From contig CAJOPD010000112.1 in the NCBI GenBank assembly GCA_905236685.1, positions 1 to 28,779 on the forward strand: a stretch of DNA of 28,779 nt, in the 5' to 3' direction. The stretch comes from an uncultured Clostridia bacterium. GTDB lineage: Bacteria > Bacillota > Clostridia > UBA1381. Below, one piece after another: positions 9,548 through 15,514 of this stretch; the stretch's first letter is position 1, and every line of letters begins with the position of its first letter. A program made the translations under genes and the position numbers. The notes beneath the pieces were generated by a model, which worked only from the letters and a program-made list of their open reading frames with translations, was not told the origin of the DNA and made no database searches.

Positions 9548-9577
9548 AAAGTTTTCAAAATAAATTTGGTGAATTGT

Positions 9578-10642
9578 ATGAAAAAAGCGATAATTGCAAT
9601 GAGCGGGGGAGTGGATTCCTCGGTTGCGGCTTATCTTTTGAAAAAAGACGGATATGAGTGCATAGGCGCTACTATGCGTCTTTTTACAAATGAAGAAATC
9701 GGCGTAAAAACCGAAAAAAGTTGCTGCTCGTTAGATGATGTTGAGGACGCGAAAAGCGTTGCAAAAAGGCTTGAAATGCCGCATTATGTTTTTAATTTTA
9801 CCGATGAGTTTGAAAAAAAGGTAATAGAGAAATTTGTCCGCGCGTATGAAACGGGCGCAACTCCGAACCCCTGCATTGACTGCAACAGATATTTGAAATT
9901 TGAGAAGCTTTTTCAAAGAATGAAGGAGTTGGGCTTTGACTGTGTTGCGACGGGGCATTATGCAAGAATAGAGGAAGAAAACGGAAGGTTTTTGTTGAAA
10001 AAGGCGAAGGATTTGAGCAAGGACCAGAGCTATGTCCTGTACCAGATGACGCAGGAACAGCTTTCGCGAACTCTTTTTCCGCTCGGTAATTTGACTAAGG
10101 AGGAAACACGGAAAATCGCGGAGGAGAACGGCTTTGTAAACGCGAAAAAACACGATAGCCAGGATATTTGTTTTGTGCCGGATGGCGATTATGCGGCTTT
10201 TATCGAGCATTACCGCAAAAAGAGCTATAAAAGCGGGAATTTTGTCGATAAAAACGGGAATATTCTCGGCACGCATAAGGGGATTATAAGGTATACAATC
10301 GGTCAGAGAAAAGGCTTGGGACTGAGCCTTCCCGCGCCGATGTATGTTTTAAGAAAGGATATAGAAAAGAACGAGGTTGTGTTGTGCGAAAACAGCGAGC
10401 TGTTTTCAAAAGAACTGGATATAGAGGATACGAACTGGATTGCGTTTGATATGCCGCCCGAAAGCTTTTCGGCAAAGGTAAAAATCAGGTATAATCAAAA
10501 GGAAGAGCCTGCAAAAATTACGGTGACGGGAGAAAACCGCGCGCACATAGAGTTTAAAGCGCCCCAGCGTGCCATAGCGAAAGGTCAGGCGGCGGTAATC
10601 TATGACGGCGACACCGTCATAGGCGGCGGAACAATAGTATAG
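9578..10642 (+). CDS. mnmA: tRNA-specific 2-thiouridylase MnmA
   Basis: MnmA adds sulfur to U34 of tRNA-Lys, -Glu and -Gln using ATP and a sulfur relay. The 354-residue protein has the PP-loop SGGVDSSVAAYLL (9 onward), the catalytic cysteines C99 (TPNPCIDCNRYLKF) and C198 (SQDICFVPDGDY), and the intermediate motifs ATGHYARI and KDQSYVLYQM. The C-terminal beta-barrel begins near GLGLSLPAPMYV. An in-frame GTG at 9566 is possible, but the ATG at 9578, with GGTGA upstream, gives the standard N-terminus. It lies 30 bases after manA and ends the run before a strong terminator. Confidence 0.96.
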   Translation: MKKAIIAMSGGVDSSVAAYLLKKDGYECIGATMRLFTNEEIGVKTEKSCCSLDDVEDAKSVAKRLEMPHYVFNFTDEFEKKVIEKFVRAYETGATPNPCIDCNRYLKFEKLFQRMKELGFDCVATGHYARIEEENGRFLLKKAKDLSKDQSYVLYQMTQEQLSRTLFPLGNLTKEETRKIAEENGFVNAKKHDSQDICFVPDGDYAAFIEHYRKKSYKSGNFVDKNGNILGTHKGIIRYTIGQRKGLGLSLPAPMYVLRKDIEKNEVVLCENSELFSKELDIEDTNWIAFDMPPESFSAKVKIRYNQKEEPAKITVTGENRAHIEFKAPQRAIAKGQAAVIYDGDTVIGGGTIV

Positions 10643-10662
10643 ATACATTTGCCCTTCAAAGA

Positions 10663-10690
10663 AAAAAACACACAAAAGTGTGTGTTTTTT
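10663..10690 (+). terminator. Bidirectional hairpin terminator between mnmA and the LRR gene
   Basis: A run of A, then CACAC, a short loop, GTGTG and six T form an 11-bp stem with A and T tracts on both sides. It can end mnmA transcription on the + strand and the convergent LRR gene on the - strand. Confidence 0.88.
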
Positions 10691-10769
10691 ATTAAAGGCG
10701 ACAATGCACAACTTCGTGCATTTGCTGTTTAAAGTTGAATCTCGGTGTCAAGAGTTTCGGTATAGCTAT

Positions 10770-11582
10770 TTATTCTTGTATGCCAACCAGCATTTCGTAG
10801 GCGCTACACCTTGGTATAAGCGTTGTATAAAATGCTTCTTCATCGTCATTACTTCCTGCCCATAAAAATGCCTTAACTCTTGCATTTTCCGGTATATCAA
10901 TGTCGAAAGTATATTCATATTCGTCCTCATATGTAATTGCGCTCTCAATGCCAAGAAACTCGCCTCTTAATGAATACACCGCCACCATAACACAGTCGCC
11001 TGATTGTATTTCCCCTCCAAATTCTACGGTAACGGTATTATCCGATACGATCAGCCCCAATATTTCCATATCTTCATCTTCGCTATTTTCGCTGTTGTAA
11101 TGCCATGTTGCATTCGGAAGATAAGGATCATAAATATCTATATTTTCCCTGTCCCACTCATCACCGCCATAGTAAACATCAGTAAGAGCATCGCAGAGAT
11201 CAAACGAATAGCCTATACTTTTTATTCTTTTGGGGATTGTAATTGATTTAAGGCTGCTGCAATTATAAAATGCATAGTTACCTATACTTTCAACACCGTA
11301 CCCAAGGTTCACGGTTTTGAGCGCCGTACAGTTTCCGAATGCATACTCATCTATATTTGTTACGGTATCAGGGATTGTAATTGATTTAAGGCTACTGCAA
11401 TCACCAAACATATTACCGCTTATGTTTGTCACGCCCTCTGGTATCGTTACAGATGTAAGGCTACTACACTCGGAAAATGCACCGCCTCCTATACTTATCA
11501 CACTGCTTGGGATTATAATATCGGGAAGACTGCTGCAACCGCCAAACGCACACTCGCCTATGTTGATTATGCCACTATGCAT
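10770..11582 (-). CDS. BspA-like leucine-rich-repeat protein, C-terminal part (out of frame with its N-terminal part)
   Basis: This 270-residue frame continues the repeat series of the gene upstream (11567-12832). It has about five to six further 23-residue repeats (for example GAFSECSSLTSVTIPEGVTNIS), then a partial repeat with DVYYGGDEWDRENI and ATWHY, typical ends of BspA-like repeat arrays. A C-terminal domain of about 110 residues follows (ILGLIVSDNTVTVEFGG..., beta-rich, acidic). The in-frame ATG at 11580-11582 has no evident ribosome site and lies within a repeat, so independent translation is unlikely. With one extra G in the run at 11618-11623 the two frames would join into one protein of roughly 687 residues. 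It is best read as the second half of one broken or slippage-dependent gene. Surface or extracellular binding is the family expectation. Confidence 0.8.
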   Translation of the reverse strand: MHSGIINIGECAFGGCSSLPDIIIPSSVISIGGGAFSECSSLTSVTIPEGVTNISGNMFGDCSSLKSITIPDTVTNIDEYAFGNCTALKTVNLGYGVESIGNYAFYNCSSLKSITIPKRIKSIGYSFDLCDALTDVYYGGDEWDRENIDIYDPYLPNATWHYNSENSEDEDMEILGLIVSDNTVTVEFGGEIQSGDCVMVAVYSLRGEFLGIESAITYEDEYEYTFDIDIPENARVKAFLWAGSNDDEEAFYTTLIPRCSAYEMLVGIQE

Positions 11583-12520
11583 TGTAATTGAGGTAAGGCT
11601 GCTACAACCAATAAATGCCCCCCAGCTATACTTTTGGCACCGTACCCAAGGTTTACGGTTTTAAGTGCTATGCAGTCTGCAAATGCATACACATCAATAC
11701 TTGTTGTACTGTTTGGTATCGTGATTGATGTAAGCTTGCTGCAACCGGCAAACGCACGATAACCTATGTCTGTCACGCCTTTTGGTATTGTAATTGATTT
11801 AAGTCTACTGCAATTATAAAATGTACCGCCACCTATGCTTGTTACGCCGTCTGGTATGTTAATTGAAGTAAGACTACTGCAATCCTGAAACGCCCCGATG
11901 CCTATATTTGTTACGCCTTCCGGTATAGTGATTGAAGTAAGGCTGCTACAACCGGCAAACGCACAATCACCTATGTCTTTCACACCATTTGGTATCGTGA
12001 TTGATGTAAGACTTTTGCAGTTTTCAAACATATTACCGCCTATACTTGTTACGCCGTTTGGTATGTTAATTGAAGTAAGGCCGCTGCAACCGTAAAATGT
12101 ACTGCCACCTATGCTTGTTACGCCGTCTGGTATGTTAATTGAAGTAAGGCTGCTGCAACCATAAAACGCGCAATCATCTATACTTGTTACACAGTTTGGT
12201 ATGGTGATTGAAGTGAGGCTGCTTATACCGGAAAAGTCATCGGGCATAGTCTGCATTGTCGTGCTTGTTAAGGTAATGTATTTTAATGTTGATGGTATAT
12301 CAGGACTCCCATCAAGTTTTACCCCAAATAATTCGTAAAAACTTTTCGTCAAATCATTAGGGAAAATATATGGCAACGCAATGCTTTCAAGCGACGCACA
12401 ATCGGCAAACGCGCCAACACCTATACTTGTTACGCTGTCTGGTATCGTAATTGATGTAAGTTTTTCGCAACCGGCAAACGCGCCATAACCGATACTTGTT
12501 ATGGTATCAGGCATTGTAAT
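11330..12520 (-). repeat. Tandem 69-bp repeats encoding LRR units
   Basis: The DNA itself is repetitive with a period of about 69 bases. Neighbouring units around 12050-12170 are nearly identical (TTACGCCGT-TGGTATGTTAATTGAAGTAAGG...). A larger block ending NLGYG is present twice (near 11290 and 11650). Such arrays can gain or lose units by recombination. Confidence 0.8.
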
Positions 12521-12832
12521 TGAAATAAGATCGCCATGATTAAAAAATGCTTCATTACAGATTGTTGTAAAAACATAACTTTTGTTATAGCTGTCAATCA
12601 AATGGTCTTCATCATCGTACTTTTTAAAAGTGATGTTTACCGAAACAGGTATATTAACACTGTCGGTATCTAAGTAGGAGTATGGTGGTATAGATGCAGT
12701 GCCATTATCGTGATAAGAATATTTAAAACCAAAATTAGGCTCCTCTACTACAATCCTCTCAGCACATACAATCATAGAGGGTATGCAGCAAAAAACAGCA
12801 ACAATAAAAGCAAAAATAAGACTTTTTCTCAA
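11567..12832 (-). CDS. BspA-like leucine-rich-repeat secreted protein, N-terminal part
   Basis: The first 25 or so residues (MRKSLIFAFIVAVFCCIPSMI...) form a signal peptide with likely cleavage after VCA. A short beta-rich region and about eleven BspA-type repeats follow, with consensus AFxGCSSLTSITIPxGVTSIG (23 residues, TpLRR/LRR_5 type). The start is TTG at 12832, supported by GGAGG 7 bases upstream and by the signal peptide directly after it. The frame runs off near its end: after NLGYGAKSIAGG it reads HLLVVAALPQLQCIVA, which is not repeat-like. The true continuation (AFIGCSSLTSIT) is in the next frame. Such proteins usually bind host or extracellular targets. No sortase motif or transmembrane anchor was seen in either half. 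Confidence 0.85.
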   Translation of the reverse strand: MRKSLIFAFIVAVFCCIPSMIVCAERIVVEEPNFGFKYSYHDNGTASIPPYSYLDTDSVNIPVSVNITFKKYDDEDHLIDSYNKSYVFTTICNEAFFNHGDLISITMPDTITSIGYGAFAGCEKLTSITIPDSVTSIGVGAFADCASLESIALPYIFPNDLTKSFYELFGVKLDGSPDIPSTLKYITLTSTTMQTMPDDFSGISSLTSITIPNCVTSIDDCAFYGCSSLTSINIPDGVTSIGGSTFYGCSGLTSINIPNGVTSIGGNMFENCKSLTSITIPNGVKDIGDCAFAGCSSLTSITIPEGVTNIGIGAFQDCSSLTSINIPDGVTSIGGGTFYNCSRLKSITIPKGVTDIGYRAFAGCSKLTSITIPNSTTSIDVYAFADCIALKTVNLGYGAKSIAGGHLLVVAALPQLQCIVA

Positions 12833-12892
12833 ATTAACGCCTCCTCGTCTACTAATTAAATCACCTTAATTATCAAATGGGTTCTTACGAAC

Positions 12893-12921
12893 ATTATAAT
12901 TAGATTTTAAAATTATGTCAA
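12893..12921 (-). promoter_or_regulatory. Promoter of the LRR gene
   Basis: On the - strand, TTGACA (12921-12916) and TATAAT (12898-12893) are both perfect consensus hexamers with a 17-base spacer. They lie about 60 bases upstream of the TTG start at 12832. Confidence 0.85.
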
Positions 12922-13202
12922 GCATTTTGAATAGTAGCACTCTTAAATGGCAAACAACAGTTTTAGAAAAATTGTAAGTTAAAACAACAATTAAATTCTA
13001 TAAAGATTGCTGTTTGTCCTATGCTGATATACTTTTTTTACCTGTGATTAATTTCAAAATAAAAACACAGAGTTTAATAGATGCTCTGTATTTTGGAATT
13101 AATATTAAGTTTGAACAAGGGTTCATTTCCTTCAAATAAAGGCTCGACAGTAAAGAGATTCAGCCTTTTAAAAATCAGGATATGAAGTCCTAAAAACCGC
13201 AT

Positions 13203-13238
13203 AAAAAAGGGTGATAACACTACTTACAGTATCATCAC
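13203..13238 (-). terminator. Terminator of the former tRNA-Ser transcript
   Basis: On the - strand, an 11-bp stem (13238-13228 with 13221-13211, two G-U pairs) has a 6-nt loop and is followed by CC and six T. It lies just after the CCA end of the tRNA fragment, as expected of the original tRNA transcription unit. Confidence 0.75.
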
Positions 13239-13245
13239 GCTCGTT

Positions 13246-13301
13246 TGGCAGCGGGAACAGGATTCGAACCCATGTGCGGTTGCCCGCAAACTGATTTCGA
13301 G
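13246..13301 (-). other. 3' fragment of tRNA-Ser(CGA): island attachment site
   Basis: Read on the - strand this is the 3' part of a class II tRNA. It has the anticodon loop CTCGAAA (13301-13295), one strand of the anticodon stem (TCAGT) and a long variable arm (TGCGG-GCAA-CCGCA). A T-arm with TTCGAAT loop and a five-pair stem follows, then acceptor strand TCCCGCT, discriminator G and encoded CCA. The variable arm, the G discriminator and anticodon CGA indicate tRNA-Ser. Upstream of the loop no partner for TCAGT, no D arm and no AGCGGGA acceptor strand can be found, so the 5' half is missing. A break at the anticodon loop is the classic mark of tyrosine-integrase islands. It is probably attL; the intact gene should lie at the other end. 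Confidence 0.82.
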
Positions 13302-13318
13302 TGATGTCCGCAAAATGG

Positions 13319-13328
13319 CGGTTAACCG
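13319..13328. promoter_or_regulatory. CGGTTAACCG palindrome next to the att site
   Basis: This 10-bp perfect palindrome lies 18 bases inside the att fragment and is identical to the centre of the operator-like palindrome at 13635-13658. It may be a second binding site of the island HTH repressor. Confidence 0.5.
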
Positions 13329-13360
13329 AATTTAGCGGAAGATAAAAGAAAATATTGATA

Positions 13361-13391
13361 GCCTGTAAACTCCGATGTTTGCAGGCTTTTT
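13361..13391 (+). terminator. Hairpin terminator at the island left end
   Basis: GCCTGTAAAC (13361-13370) pairs with GTTTGCAGGC (13377-13386) with one wobble, a 6-nt loop and a following T5. It faces transcripts moving rightward from the att side. In an excised circle that would be transcripts leaving the island's right end. Confidence 0.75.
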
Positions 13392-13417
13392 CACGCTTTG
13401 TATGCCTTAAAATCAGA

Positions 13418-13505
13418 CCAATTCTAACCCCATAGCCACAATCGATTTTTTTGCAAGTTCTAATAAATTTCGGACTAATTCTATTAGAACTTGTAATAGA
13501 ATTGG
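13418..13505. repeat. Nested inverted repeats with repeated AATTCTA motif
   Basis: The outer arms are CCAATTCTA (13418-13426) and TAGAATTGG (13497-13505). The inner arms are CAAGTTCTAATA (13454-13465) and TATTAGAACTTG (13482-13493), with a further AATTCTA between them. All arms match perfectly. The place, 120-260 bases from the att fragment, suits integrase or excisionase arm sites, but this is inference. Confidence 0.6.
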
Positions 13506-13629
13506 GATATTTTTACCTCCAATTTTCCAAATTTGTCAGTACAAAATCAGAGCTGGTTATGCCCTGCAACACTATAAATCATATGGGTTGGCACATATAA
13601 ATGAAATGCAAACTTTTAAAATAAAGTTA

Positions 13630-13658
13630 TTGACATTATATCGGTTAACCGATATAAT
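13630..13658 (+). promoter_or_regulatory. Promoter with embedded 24-bp operator palindrome (HTH gene)
   Basis: TTGACA (13630-13635), a 17-base spacer and TATAAT (13653-13658) form a consensus promoter. The spacer and parts of both hexamers make a perfect 24-bp palindrome (13635-13658) centred on GGTTAACC. A repressor bound there would block RNA polymerase; the HTH protein encoded 28 bases downstream is the natural candidate for autoregulation. Confidence 0.85.
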
Positions 13659-13686
13659 AATGCATATTGAAGGCAGGTGATTTTCT

Positions 13687-14256
13687 ATGACAATTCAAAC
13701 AATTATGGAAAAGAAAAAAATTACACGTTATCGTTTGTCTAAGAATAGCGGAATTCCATATACAACAATAACAGATATTTTAAGCGGCAAAGCAAAACTT
13801 GAAAAATGTACTGCCGAAACAATCTATAAACTGGCAAAAGAACTTGATGTTTCAATGGAAACACTACTTAAACCATGTTTTGAAACCAGAATCAATTTTG
13901 AATTGTATAAGAGCAATGTTTGCCATCAAGTTAAAGAAAAGGGCGACATTCAGTTTATTATTGAAACGCTTGAAAACAATGAAGTCCGCAGATTGTACGA
14001 TAAAAAGTGGTATCCCGAAAGTTTGTATTTGCTTGCTATGCTTGATTATCTCAGCAGAGAGAATGATGTGCCGATTTGCATAGAATATAATGATATAAGA
14101 AAATGCAAACTTCAAGAAACTATGTACCCTGCAAGTTTATTAACTGCGGCTGCCGTTTCAAAAAATGAGGATATAAAGGAAAAGGCATATCGTGAATCAA
14201 TTCCTGAATTCAGACGGTTTAACATCGTAGAAAATGATGTACGAAATGTCAACTGA
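13687..14256 (+). CDS. XRE-family HTH regulator with C-terminal extension
   Basis: Residues 1-60 form a Cro/C1-type helix-turn-helix (MEKKKITRYRLSKNSGIPYTTITDILSGKAKLEKCTAETIYKLAKELDVSMETLL). The remaining 120 or so residues (NFELYKSNVCHQV..., YPESLYLLAMLDYLSREN, PASLLTAAAVSK, IPEFRRFNIVENDVRNVN) resemble, from memory, a conserved C-terminal region found with this HTH in mobile elements of gut Firmicutes. Its role is unknown to me; an antitoxin-like or sensory part is possible. AGGTGA lies 6 bases before the ATG. It is the first gene of the island and lies directly behind the palindromic operator, so it is probably the island's self-regulating repressor. The phosphoesterase gene follows 56 bases later. 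Confidence 0.85.
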   Translation: MTIQTIMEKKKITRYRLSKNSGIPYTTITDILSGKAKLEKCTAETIYKLAKELDVSMETLLKPCFETRINFELYKSNVCHQVKEKGDIQFIIETLENNEVRRLYDKKWYPESLYLLAMLDYLSRENDVPICIEYNDIRKCKLQETMYPASLLTAAAVSKNEDIKEKAYRESIPEFRRFNIVENDVRNVN

Positions 14257-14312
14257 TAATGTAAATGTATTAAAAAAATAGGTTTTAAATATAATTAAAA
14301 GGAGGGTCAACT

Positions 14313-14987
14313 GTGATATATATTACAGGTGATACACATATTCCTGTCGATATTCAAAAGCTTTCTGCTAAGCGGTTTTCAAAGCAAAAAGAAATGAATA
14401 AAAGTGATTATGTGATCATATGTGGTGATTTTGGAGGTGTATGGGACGGTAGCAATGAGGAAAAATATTGGATAAAGTGGCTGAAAAGCAAAAATTTCAC
14501 AACACTTTTTATAGATGGTAATCATGAAAACTTTGATATGCTTTGTAACCTCCCGACAGTAGAATTTGGTGGCAGTATAGTACACAAAGTTGATGACGGA
14601 ATATATCATTTAATTAGGGGCGAAGCATATAGCATTGACGGAAAAAAGTTTTTCGTATTTGGCGGAGCAAGTTCGCATGACAAAGAATATCGGACAGAGG
14701 GGAAAAACTGGTGGGCAGAAGAAATGCCGAATGCAGAGGAATACACAAATGCTGAAAATAATGTTCAAAAAAATAATTTTAGATTTGATTATGTGATAAC
14801 ACATTCCGCCCCGACATCTATTCAAATGGAATTTGCCCCAACATACGAAGTAAATGAACTTACAGAATTTTTGGAAAAGATAAAAAATAGTATTGTCTTT
14901 AAAAAATGGTTCTTTGGACATTATCACAAGGATGCGGAAGTTAATGAAAAGTTTACCTCAGTATTTGATAAGGTTTATAAAATTTAA
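14313..14987 (+). CDS. Calcineurin-like metallophosphoesterase
   Basis: The 224-residue protein contains the full metal-binding signature: GDTH (6-9), GD (38-39, IICGDFGGVW), GNHE (69-72), a histidine in VITHSAP and GHYH near the end. It therefore probably hydrolyses phosphomono- or diesters with two metal ions; the substrate cannot be read from sequence. It is cytoplasmic, with no signal peptide. The start is GTG, supported by AGGAGGG 6 bases upstream. It may share the promoter of the upstream HTH gene. Related small phosphoesterases occur on mobile elements, sometimes beside HTH proteins. A strong terminator follows 13 bases after the stop. Confidence 0.85.
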   Translation: MIYITGDTHIPVDIQKLSAKRFSKQKEMNKSDYVIICGDFGGVWDGSNEEKYWIKWLKSKNFTTLFIDGNHENFDMLCNLPTVEFGGSIVHKVDDGIYHLIRGEAYSIDGKKFFVFGGASSHDKEYRTEGKNWWAEEMPNAEEYTNAENNVQKNNFRFDYVITHSAPTSIQMEFAPTYEVNELTEFLEKIKNSIVFKKWFFGHYHKDAEVNEKFTSVFDKVYKI

Positions 14988-15000
14988 TTTAAATTGCTTA

Positions 15001-15030
15001 CAGCCGATGCGGTTTTGCATCGGCTGTTTT
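15001..15030 (+). terminator. Terminator after the phosphoesterase gene
   Basis: CAGCCGATGC (15001-15010) and GCATCGGCTG (15017-15026) make a perfect 10-bp stem with a 6-nt loop, followed by TTTT. Confidence 0.9.
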
Positions 15031-15086
15031 ACATCATTGTAGCGAAGCATTATTACCGCCAAAAGGATCAAGTATATTAGGAAATC

Positions 15087-15126
15087 CATTTCATATTTTT
15101 TCCGTTTGCGGAAAAAATATGAAATG
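15087..15126. repeat. Perfect 18-bp inverted repeat with TTTG loop
   Basis: The arms 15087-15104 (CATTTCATATTTTTTCCG) and 15109-15126 match perfectly. There is no clean T tract after the stem, so it is not a standard terminator; it could be a cruciform, a transcript-stabilising hairpin or a remnant of an inserted element. Confidence 0.75.
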
Positions 15127-15152
15127 AGTATAAAATATGTAATAGTTTATTT

Positions 15153-15185
15153 AAAAAATCGGCTAAAAAATTTAGTCGATTTTTT
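15153..15185 (+). terminator. Strong hairpin terminator upstream of the restriction cluster
   Basis: A 15-bp stem (15153-15167 with 15171-15185, one G-T pair) has a 3-nt loop and a T6 tract in the descending arm, with A6 on the other side. It can act in both directions and isolates the next promoter. Confidence 0.85.
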
Positions 15186-15217
15186 GTGCTTACAGTGTTT
15201 ATATTTCATCAAATTTG

Positions 15218-15246
15218 TTGACTTCCCGACATCGTTCTGCTATAAT
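15218..15246 (+). promoter_or_regulatory. Promoter of the HTH-vsr-methyltransferase cluster
   Basis: TTGACT (15218-15223) and TATAAT (15241-15246) have a 17-base spacer. CGACAT (15227-15232) inside the spacer and its inverse ATGTCG (15270-15275) downstream could be operator half-sites for the HTH protein encoded at 15294. Confidence 0.8.
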
Positions 15247-15293
15247 AAAAAATGTATAATTGTAAAAAAATGTCGTTCGAAAGGATGAGAAAA

Positions 15294-15497
15294 ATGGCAG
15301 TTACTTATAATAAACTGTGGCATCTACTGATTGACAGAGGTATGAAGAAAAAAGATTTAAAAGAAGCGGCAGGACTTACAGGTCATGCCATGATGAAACT
15401 TCGTAACAATGAGAATATTACAACGGAAACCATAGGTAAGATATGCAAGGCTCTTGATTGTCATGCAGATGATATTATGGAGTTTGTAGAGAAATAG
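15294..15497 (+). CDS. Small HTH regulator, possible controller of the restriction-modification genes
   Basis: The 67-residue protein is almost entirely a Cro/C1-type helix-turn-helix: NKLWHLLIDRGMKKKDLKEAAGLTGHAMMKLRNNENITTETIGKICKALDCHADDIMEF. This shape matches the HTH_26-type regulators found ahead of restriction-modification genes and in mobile elements. The ATG at 15294 is favoured because AAGGATGAG lies just upstream; an earlier in-frame ATG at 15252 has no ribosome site. The vsr gene starts 17 bases after its stop, so it is the first gene of the cluster. By analogy to C proteins it may time expression of methyltransferase before endonuclease; this is inference. Confidence 0.82.
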   Translation: MAVTYNKLWHLLIDRGMKKKDLKEAAGLTGHAMMKLRNNENITTETIGKICKALDCHADDIMEFVEK

Positions 15498-15514
15498 TCA
15501 GGAAGGTGCGGGAA

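Larger units (their letters stand above)
12922..13686. other. Gene-free boundary between chromosome and island
   Basis: No credible protein gene was found in this stretch. In order it holds possible weak hairpins at 13066-13090 (ACAGAG/CTCTGT, T-rich on the - strand) and 13138-13169 (AAAGGCT/AGCCTTT), the tRNA terminator, the tRNA-Ser fragment, a CGGTTAACCG palindrome, a + strand terminator, nested inverted repeats and the promoter/operator of the HTH gene at 13687. Confidence 0.75.
14988..15293. other. Gene-free spacer with three stacked hairpins and a promoter
   Basis: It holds a terminator (15001-15030), a perfect 18-bp inverted repeat (15087-15126), a second strong terminator hairpin (15153-15185) and the promoter of the next gene (15218-15246). 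A 60-codon frame starting at 15106 overlaps two of these hairpins and has no ribosome site. Confidence 0.75.

Noticed and set aside
10680..10865. 61-codon frame opposite the end of the LRR gene
   Set aside because: It begins in the terminator and lies antisense to the LRR coding region; it is a shadow of that gene.
11330..12520. CRISPR-like array
   Set aside because: The regular repeats are 69-bp coding units of an LRR protein with no distinct spacers and no cas genes nearby.
13246..13345. Complete tRNA gene at the island end
   Set aside because: The 5' side lacks an acceptor strand matching TCCCGCT, a D arm and a partner for the anticodon stem, so only the 3' part is present.
13687..14987. 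Toxin-antitoxin pair (HTH protein plus phosphoesterase)
   Set aside because: The gene order would allow it, but the phosphoesterase has an ordinary catalytic signature, and no toxin family feature was seen in either protein.
15106..15288. 60-codon + strand frame between the phosphoesterase and HTH genes
   Set aside because: It starts inside a perfect inverted repeat, crosses a strong terminator and the next promoter, and has no ribosome site.
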